From: Kitasatospora sp. A2-31
GTDB taxonomy: Bacteria > Actinomycetota > Actinomycetes > Streptomycetales > Streptomycetaceae
DNA length: 64,000 bases
Assembly: GCF_022288725.1 (NCBI RefSeq)
Contig: NZ_JAKNTA010000018.1
Coordinates: forward strand, 54,943-118,942
Reading direction: 5' to 3'
Part shown: positions 58,608 through 64,000 of the stretch, piece by piece
How the letters are laid out: each line of letters begins with the position of its first letter
Position numbering within the stretch: position 1 is the stretch's first letter
Made by a program: the position numbers and the translations under genes
Notes under the pieces: generated by a model
What the model was told of the DNA's origin: nothing
The model's input: the letters and a program-made list of their open reading frames with translations, nothing else
Databases searched by the model: none

Positions 58608-59645
58608 TCAGTGTCGAGCGCTGGCGGCGGCCAGGATCTCCTGTTCCCGCGCGGGGTCGATTCCGTGGGCAGACGCGCGGGGGTGTGGGACCGGTGCGTT
58701 GCCGGCCTGGAGCCACTCCCAGGTGTCCCGTACCGTCTCCTCCAGAGAGCGGCAGGTGAAGCCAGCCGCGTAGGCGGATTCGGAGTCGACCAGCCAGACG
58801 CCCTCGTTGGTCCGCCACAACGGCAGCTCCGTCCACTGCCGCACTTTGTGCTCCAGCAGCACCCCGTCCGGTACCCAGCGCAGTTCACCCCGGTTTCCCG
58901 TCACGTCCAGGCACGCCTGGAGGAAGCTGCCCATCGTGTCCCGGCCGATCGGCGCGGTCACGTTGTGGACCCCTCCACCGGGCCGCTCGGCGGCATCGAC
59001 GGCGAAGCGTGCGACATCGCGCACGTCGACCGGCTGGATGGTCTTGCCCGCACTGCCGGGGGCGAGAATCTCGCCGCCCTGCTCGGCCCGCCGAAGCCAC
59101 CACGGGAGCCGGCCGACGTACTCGCCCGGGCCAAGGATCACCCCAGGCCGAAGCAGCCACGACCGGTCGGAGCCGAAGGTCTCGACCACGGCCCGCTCGC
59201 CGCCGGCCTTCTGACGGCCGTAGTGGAGATCGGGGCCCAGCCAACCCTCCGGGTTCCGGCCGTAGTCGCTCCCGGCGTCGGCAGGCCCGTCCATGAGGGG
59301 GTCGCCGACCTTCAGCGGGTGGTCCGGCCACCCCGCGTACACCGACACCGTCGAGACGTAGACATAGCGGTCGGTGGCGCTCTCCAGCGCCCTCGCTCCC
59401 GCGAGTACTACCTTCGGAGGCTGCTCGCCGGCCGAGGTGTCGATCACCGCGTCCCACGGACCCTTCGCAGCCAGCCGGGCCAAGTCCTCGACCGACGTCC
59501 GGTCTCCCAGCACCTGTCGAACGCCGGGCAGGACGACTCCCGACCGCCCCCGGTTGAACGTCGTAACACTCCAGCCGCGCCTGAGCGCCTCCTCCACCAC
59601 GGCCTTGCCCAGAAACCAGCCTCCGCCGACCACCAAGATTTCCAT
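58608..59645 (-). CDS. NAD-dependent epimerase/dehydratase-like protein (extended SDR)
   Basis: 345 aa from ATG 59645 (an in-frame ATG at 59654 is equally possible). Rossmann glycine motif VVGGGWFLGKAVVEE at the N terminus, YVSTVSVYAGW before the active-site region, and HYGRQKAGGERAVVE with the YxxxK pair; later ILGPGEYVGRLPWWLRR. It resembles the isoflavone-reductase/NAD-epimerase group of Streptomyces. It faces the peptide/JmjC operon with a 245-nt gap; it might take part in the same pathway, but it is on the other strand. Confidence 0.82.
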   Translation of the reverse strand: MEILVVGGGWFLGKAVVEEALRRGWSVTTFNRGRSGVVLPGVRQVLGDRTSVEDLARLAAKGPWDAVIDTSAGEQPPKVVLAGARALESATDRYVYVSTVSVYAGWPDHPLKVGDPLMDGPADAGSDYGRNPEGWLGPDLHYGRQKAGGERAVVETFGSDRSWLLRPGVILGPGEYVGRLPWWLRRAEQGGEILAPGSAGKTIQPVDVRDVARFAVDAAERPGGGVHNVTAPIGRDTMGSFLQACLDVTGNRGELRWVPDGVLLEHKVRQWTELPLWRTNEGVWLVDSESAYAAGFTCRSLEETVRDTWEWLQAGNAPVPHPRASAHGIDPAREQEILAAASARH

Positions 59646-59898
59646 GCCCGGCATCCTGCCCAGAACCGATGCCCGCTGGCCACCCCGCCGGAGCGCTCAG
59701 TCCAAGAAGCCACAGCTCACGGCCGTGATCGTGGCCAAGATGACACCTCGATGGCACCCGTGTGCGAATTCGCTCGCCAGATGACAGCCGGACGCCATGG
59801 TCCTGTCAGCCGCTGCTCGGAAGACTTGGCCGCTCACCCGCTGCGACTTCCTCCGGTGCCCCGGAGGACCGAACAGCGCCAAGGGGAGAGGAGATCCG

Positions 59899-60039
59899 AT
59901 GGAGAGCACCGCACCCTCGGTACAGCCGGAGGAGGAGGGCGGCCTGCTGGTCGGCATCCGCAACATCCGGGCCGCGCGTTCGCGGGCCGACGTGCCGTCC
60001 GACAACACGGGCGGCAAGTCCGACCAGAACGACACCTGA
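59899..60039 (+). CDS. 46-aa candidate RiPP precursor peptide
   Basis: ATG 59899 with GGGGAGAGGAG upstream; the longer frame has no ribosome site. The N-terminal third is acidic (QPEEEGGLLVG). The middle is Arg-rich (GIRNIRAARSRAD) and the C terminus is small and polar (VPSDNTGGKSDQNDT), with several Ser, Thr, Asn and Asp. An acidic leader, a possible GG cleavage point and a distinct polar tail, followed 14 nt later by an oxygenase and then a reductase and two kinases, is the layout of a RiPP precursor and its enzymes. No known precursor family is recognised. Confidence 0.6.
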   Translation: MESTAPSVQPEEEGGLLVGIRNIRAARSRADVPSDNTGGKSDQNDT

Positions 60040-60052
60040 GAGACCGCCCACG

Positions 60053-61243
60053 ATGCATGAGACCGCCTCGTGGGCGGTGCGCCTGGGTGGGGACCAGTTC
60101 CTCACCCAGGCGCTCCACCGCTCCTACGCCGTGATCCCCGCCGAGGGTACCGACACCGCTCCCCTCCTGTCCTGGGACGATCTGAACACCATCCTCGCCA
60201 CCCACCGCATCGACCCGCCGCGGCTGCGGCTGTCGGTGGACGGGCAGACCGTTCCCGTCGGCCGGTACTCGACGCCGGCGACCAACCGGCGCGGAGTGAC
60301 CTGGAACCGGCTGCACCCCGCGCAACTGCACGCTCAGCTAGCCGAGGGCGCCTCGCTCGTGGTGGACGCGATCGACGAGATCCACCCGCCGATCCGCGCC
60401 GCCGCCGAGGCGTTGGAGCGCTTCATCGGCACGCCCGTGCAGACCAACCTCTACGCTTCCTGGACGGAGAAGGAGGGCTTCGGCCGGCACTGGGACGATC
60501 ACGACGTGATCGTGGTCCAGCAGTACGGGGCGAAGCGCTGGCGGCTGTGGGAGCCGACCCGGCAGGCCCCGACCTTCCGCGACGTCGACTCGCCGGAGGA
60601 ACCCGAGGGCGAGCCCGTCGCGGATGTCGTCCTCCACCCAGGTGACGTCCTGTACCTGCCGCGCGGCTGGTGGCACAGCGTCACTGCTGACCAGGGCAGC
60701 GAGTCGCTGCACCTCACCTTCGGACTCGTCGCTCAGACCGGCGCCACGCTCCTGGGCTGGCTGGTGGACGAGCTGCACGAGAGCCCCGCCGTGCGGAAGG
60801 ACGTGCCGCTCCACGCCGGAGCGGACGAGAAGGCCGGGTACCTGGCTGGTCTGAGGGCTGCAGTGCTCGCCGCGCTGTCGGACCCCGACCTCATAGACCG
60901 GTGGGCCACGGCCTCCGGCACCACCCACTTCGGCCGACCACTTCCGTCCCTGCCCTTCGTGGACACCGTCCCCGCGGATCCGGAGATCAAGGTGCGGATC
61001 ACCGCCCCGCGCGCCGAACTCACCAGCGACCCCACCGCCCGGACCGTCACCCTGTCCGCAGCCGGAACCGCGTGGGACTTCTCCGAGCGGGTCGAGCCGA
61101 TTCTGCAGACCCTGCTGACCGGAGACCCGGTCAGCATCGGAGAACTCGCCGAAGCCGCTGGCCTGGAGGGCAAGGACGTGGCCAGCGTCCTCACCGTCCT
61201 CGTTCAGGGCCAGGTCCTCGCCGTGGTCGGGGGCGGCCGGTGA
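60053..61243 (+). CDS. JmjC/cupin-4 family 2-oxoglutarate/Fe(II) oxygenase
   Basis: 396 aa, ATG 60053. The JmjC barrel shows GRHWDDHDVIVVQQYGAKRW with metal ligands H146 and D148, then DVVLHPGDVLYLPRGWWHSV with the distal H208. The C-terminal winged-helix-like part (SIGELAEAAGLEGKDVASVL) is typical of the ROXA/MINA53 subgroup, which hydroxylates residues in ribosomal proteins. Its gene follows the 46-aa peptide by 14 nt and overlaps the reductase gene by 4 nt. Peptide hydroxylation (for example of Arg, Asn or His) is inferred. Confidence 0.88.
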   Translation: MHETASWAVRLGGDQFLTQALHRSYAVIPAEGTDTAPLLSWDDLNTILATHRIDPPRLRLSVDGQTVPVGRYSTPATNRRGVTWNRLHPAQLHAQLAEGASLVVDAIDEIHPPIRAAAEALERFIGTPVQTNLYASWTEKEGFGRHWDDHDVIVVQQYGAKRWRLWEPTRQAPTFRDVDSPEEPEGEPVADVVLHPGDVLYLPRGWWHSVTADQGSESLHLTFGLVAQTGATLLGWLVDELHESPAVRKDVPLHAGADEKAGYLAGLRAAVLAALSDPDLIDRWATASGTTHFGRPLPSLPFVDTVPADPEIKVRITAPRAELTSDPTARTVTLSAAGTAWDFSERVEPILQTLLTGDPVSIGELAEAAGLEGKDVASVLTVLVQGQVLAVVGGGR

Positions 61244-62085
61244 GCCCGGAGCTTGGCCTGGGGACCTACCGGGTGCGCGCCGCCGGCGAAGCGGCGCGCA
61301 CCGCCCTCACAGTCGGCGCGAAGTGGATCGACACCGCCCCCAACTACGGTCACGGCCGGGCGCACCGCGACCTGGCCCCCGTGCTCGCCGAGCACCCGAC
61401 CGTCAAAGTGACGACGAAGACCGGCTTCTACCCGGACGGCCGCCACAGCCTCGCCCCCGCCGACGTCCGCGCCCAGACCGAGGACTCGCTCTCCGTGCTC
61501 GGCCGCGCCGACGTCGTCTTCGTCCACAACCCCGAACGGTCCGCCCACGACCGGCAGCAGCTGCACCACAACCTCCGCGGCGCGTTCGCCGTGCTGGAGG
61601 AGTTCGCGCAGGCCGGCCGTATCGGGGGGTACGGCGTCGCCACCTGGGCCGGCTTCATCAACGAGGCGTTCACCGTCACCGAACTGATCGCTCTAGCCAC
61701 CGAGGCGGCCGGGTCGGCGAACCTCCACCTCACCGCCGTGCAGATGCCCGTCAGCCTCGTCATGGCCGACCCCATCGCCCAGGCCCTCGACGGAGGCGGC
61801 CCGCTCGTCCACGCGCGCGACGCCGGGATCACGACGTTCGCCTCCGCACCCCTGCACGGAGGCGAACTGCCGGATCTGATGACACCCGAACTGGTGAACC
61901 TGGTCCAGCCGGGATCGACCCCGCACACCGCAGCGTTCCAGGTCGTAGGGGCATGCCCGGCACTGGACGTCGTCCTCACCTCGACCAGCACCCTCCAGCA
62001 CTGGGAGGATGCCCGGGCCGCTCTCGCCCAGCCGATCCGCGACGCACGACTCAGGACGGTGCTCGATGTCCTTTCAGCCGGATGA
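61240..62085 (+). CDS. Aldo/keto reductase family protein
   Basis: 281 aa from GTG 61240 (GTGA overlap with the oxygenase). AKR landmarks: GLGTYRVRAAGEAARTALTV, then KWIDTAPNYGHGRAHRDL with catalytic Asp and Tyr, KVTTKTGFYPDG with Lys, and VVFVHNPER with His. The C-terminal cofactor part (VVLTSTSTLQHWEDARAAL) differs somewhat from ordinary members. It probably reduces or dehydrates a modified residue or a carbonyl made by the oxygenase; this is inference. Confidence 0.83.
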   Translation: MSPELGLGTYRVRAAGEAARTALTVGAKWIDTAPNYGHGRAHRDLAPVLAEHPTVKVTTKTGFYPDGRHSLAPADVRAQTEDSLSVLGRADVVFVHNPERSAHDRQQLHHNLRGAFAVLEEFAQAGRIGGYGVATWAGFINEAFTVTELIALATEAAGSANLHLTAVQMPVSLVMADPIAQALDGGGPLVHARDAGITTFASAPLHGGELPDLMTPELVNLVQPGSTPHTAAFQVVGACPALDVVLTSTSTLQHWEDARAALAQPIRDARLRTVLDVLSAG

Positions 62086-62914
62086 CGACACCCGGCACGA
62101 CCTGGCGGTAGCCCACCAAAAGGCCGCCGGATTCCTCGGCCTGGTGTGCACCGGACCGCAGGTCTTCGGCACCTCTGGAACCACGGTCGGCCGCCGGGCC
62201 GAGAACGTCTGGCTCCGGGTCTCCAGAGGCAGCCGCCACAGAGCGCCCCGGCCGACCGGCCAGGGCGCCCTCGGCGCTGAACAGCTCGTCCCCGCCTCCG
62301 TCCCGCGCCCCCGGCTCCACGACACCCTGGACTGGACGGAGGCTGGCTGGTTCTACCAGGCCGACGTCTTCGACCTGGTCGGTCCCGCGATCTCCTCGAC
62401 CCCGGACCTCCGCGCCAACCCCGGCCTTGACGACGGCTGGTGGACCGGGCTGCGAACCGCGCTGGCCGGCATCGCGGAAGCACCAGGCACGAAGATCACG
62501 TTGCGCCAGGCGTGGGTTGACGAGGTCTTCCCGAGGTACCTCGGCATCCCGGCCCCGGTCGACATCGAGCGGACCACCGGGCACGGTGATCTCCAGTGGG
62601 CCAACCTGACCGCCCAGCCGCTCAAGATCCTCGACTGGGAGCGCTGGGGTCAGGTGCCGGTGGGCTACGACCCGGCGGTCCTGTGGGTCAGCAGCCTCCT
62701 CGTGCCCGCCGTCGCGGACCGTATCCGTGCGGAGTTCGCCGACATCCTCGACACCCCGGCCGGCCGCGTGGGGCAGCTCATCGCCATTGCGGAGATGCTC
62801 CAAGCCGTTGACCGCGGGTACTACCCAGAACTTGCCCAGCTCCTCGCCGAGCGGGCACGTGGGCTGACCGGTGTCACCCCGCCGCAGGGCACCGACGCCG
62901 GCCTTGCTCGGTAG
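62066..62914 (+). CDS. APH-fold kinase 1
   Basis: 282 aa from ATG 62066, overlapping the reductase gene by 20 nt. C-terminal lobe: TGHGDLQWANLTAQPLKILD, with the catalytic HGD and the DWE metal-binding motif (ILDWERWGQVPVGYDPAVLW). The N lobe is reduced and lacks a clear Gly-rich loop. It phosphorylates a small molecule or peptide by family. Tandem with a related kinase 3 nt downstream. Confidence 0.8.
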   Translation: MSFQPDDDTRHDLAVAHQKAAGFLGLVCTGPQVFGTSGTTVGRRAENVWLRVSRGSRHRAPRPTGQGALGAEQLVPASVPRPRLHDTLDWTEAGWFYQADVFDLVGPAISSTPDLRANPGLDDGWWTGLRTALAGIAEAPGTKITLRQAWVDEVFPRYLGIPAPVDIERTTGHGDLQWANLTAQPLKILDWERWGQVPVGYDPAVLWVSSLLVPAVADRIRAEFADILDTPAGRVGQLIAIAEMLQAVDRGYYPELAQLLAERARGLTGVTPPQGTDAGLAR

Positions 62915-62917
62915 ACC

Positions 62918-63751
62918 ATGGACCTCCGGCAGGAGCCCGTCGATCACATCCTGGACCAGGCGGAACAGCGCCTCGGCACGAGGCTGGACCGGCGAAGAGT
63001 GGTGCGTAAGCGCCGGACGGTCGGAGCCGGCACCGACCGCGGCACCTGGGCCCGGGTCGAACGCCGCCCCTGGGCGCGGGCGCGAGAACAGGGCTGGGAC
63101 GGATACGAATCCGCAGCGGCGTTGCCCGGCGTGGCGATGCCACGCTGGTACAGGTCGGCGACATGGCAGGACCCTGACGGCCGGGCGATCTGGCACGCGG
63201 ACGAAACCTCGCTGCTGCCCGAACTCCCGATCGGAGCAGCGGTGGTGTCCGTCGACCCGGGGCTGCCGGACGATTGGTGGCGCTCGCTGAACGCCTCGCT
63301 GGCCGAGCTGGCCCTTCAACGAACGGCGCGGGTCGCGGCTCCGGACACCGAACGGATCACGCAGCAGCTGGTCGACGACACCATCAAGGCCGTCTTCCCG
63401 GGAGCACGCGAAACTCGGGTGGACCAGTGGTGTCCTGCTCACGCCGATCTGAACTGGGCGAACATCACCGGCCCTCGTGCGTTCTGCATGTTCGACTGGG
63501 AGGACTGGGGTATGGCGCCTCGCGGACTCGACTCGGCGTCGCTGTACGCTGCCTCCCTTGCCGTGCCGGCGCTCGCGGACCGGGTGCGGCGGGAGCGCCG
63601 GGCAGACCTTGAGAGCCGCGCTGGGATGGTGATGCAGCTCTTCGTGCTGGCGAAGATCGTCGGACGGCACGCTGGTCCGAACGACGACCCGCGAATGGGG
63701 CCGGCGCACCGGGAGGCCGCCCGACTGATCCGCGCTCTTCAGGGGGACTGA
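62918..63751 (+). CDS. APH-fold kinase 2
   Basis: 277 aa, ATG 62918. Catalytic motif PAHADLNWANITGPRAFCMF and DWEDWGMAPRGLDSASLY, closely following the layout of its upstream neighbour (HGD…DWE there, HAD…DWE here) so the two are paralogues. HAD replaces HGD but keeps the Asp. In thioamitide-type RiPP pathways related kinases phosphorylate Ser/Thr of the precursor before lyase action, which gives a possible role here. Confidence 0.8.
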   Translation: MDLRQEPVDHILDQAEQRLGTRLDRRRVVRKRRTVGAGTDRGTWARVERRPWARAREQGWDGYESAAALPGVAMPRWYRSATWQDPDGRAIWHADETSLLPELPIGAAVVSVDPGLPDDWWRSLNASLAELALQRTARVAAPDTERITQQLVDDTIKAVFPGARETRVDQWCPAHADLNWANITGPRAFCMFDWEDWGMAPRGLDSASLYAASLAVPALADRVRRERRADLESRAGMVMQLFVLAKIVGRHAGPNDDPRMGPAHREAARLIRALQGD

Positions 63752-63803
63752 ACGTCTACCTGTCGGCAAGGCGCCAACGTCACCGAATAGGGAAGGAACA
63801 CGC

Positions 63804-64000
63804 ATGGATTCCTCCACACGCGGTCCAGCCGGCCACGACGCCGAGGACATCGCGAGCGCGAAGGAGCGAGGTTGGAGCGATCTGGCACCCATCGATGACG
63901 CCTACCAGGCGGGCGAGATCACGGCCACCGAGTGGCACGCCGCCGTCCTGGACGTCATCGAACCGGCCTACCTCAACGGCGACAACCCGCGGGCCCAGTC
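63804..64000 (+). CDS. Partial gene, possible SAM methyltransferase
   Basis: ATG 63804 with GGAAGGAA upstream, open to the window end (65 codons). The sequence ending PAYLNGDNPRAQS resembles the N-terminal region of Streptomyces class I methyltransferases, which continue with a GxxGD-type stretch. The motif I region lies outside the window. Likely the next member of the peptide/JmjC operon (52-nt gap). Confidence 0.5.
   Translation, partial: MDSSTRGPAGHDAEDIASAKERGWSDLAPIDDAYQAGEITATEWHAAVLDVIEPAYLNGDNPRAQ

Noticed and set aside
1..64000. CRISPR arrays
   Set aside because: No series of evenly spaced direct repeats was seen; the only close repeats are operator-like or protein-coding duplications.
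1..64000. Insertion sequences or transposase genes
   Set aside because: No transposase-like protein with terminal inverted repeats was recognised; recombinases present are the serine and tyrosine integrases.

Overview
The window is high-GC actinobacterial DNA. Codon use, GTG/TTG starts, GTGA/ATGA gene overlaps and the gene families (Scr1-type HTH/DUF5753 plus DUF397, XRE-TPR regulators, NB-ARC/TPR regulators) point to Streptomyces or a close relative.

Region 1 (1 to about 33,940) is most of a siphovirus-type prophage; its left end lies outside the window. Almost all phage genes are on the minus strand and are transcribed from right to left. The order is: large serine integrase (32170-33894) beside the right attachment site; a switch region with a plus-strand repressor (31410) and inverted-repeat operators; about fifteen small early/replication genes (24353-31196); terminase, portal, MuF-type head protein, scaffold, major capsid, connectors, tail tube, frameshifted tail chaperones, tape measure and tail tip; then endolysin and holin (4561-6303). 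Beyond lysis lies a lower-GC cargo segment with a complete lysE-family exporter gene, an Scr1/DUF397 pair, and a cassette of a DUF397-like small protein, a 158-aa protein and a JmjC/cupin oxygenase that runs off the left edge. The prophage sits in a host lysE-family gene: its 3' part survives at 33946-34176 in front of tRNA-Thr(CGT). The phage therefore seems to carry an intact homologue of the gene it interrupts.

Region 2 (34,256-38,475) holds tRNA-Thr, two small unknown genes, and a second integration module: tyrosine recombinase, XRE regulator, and a divergent excisionase-like protein built of two tandem HTH units.

Region 3 (38,505-56,859) is an 18-kb same-strand block. It encodes an amino-acid permease, a glutamine-synthetase-family ligase, a MurC-like protein with a degenerate P-loop, a small double-HTH regulator, a small membrane protein, a nucleoside 2-deoxyribosyltransferase-like protein, a GH15 glycosidase and an NB-ARC/TPR regulator. 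Downstream are a protein with three NUDIX domains, a NUDIX hydrolase, a SAM methyltransferase, another NUDIX hydrolase, an ABC exporter, a nucleotidyltransferase and an unknown protein. The set looks like an uncharacterised metabolic or natural-product system working on nucleotide and amino-acid derivatives.

Region 4 (57,222-64,000) has an XRE/TPR regulator and an NAD-dependent epimerase-like gene, then a compact plus-strand operon: a 46-aa acidic-leader peptide, a JmjC/cupin oxygenase, an aldo/keto reductase, two tandem APH-fold kinases and the start of a possible methyltransferase. This has the architecture of an undescribed ribosomal-peptide (RiPP) pathway. The prophage cargo contains a second, differently built small-protein-plus-JmjC cassette, so the window has two candidates of that general type.
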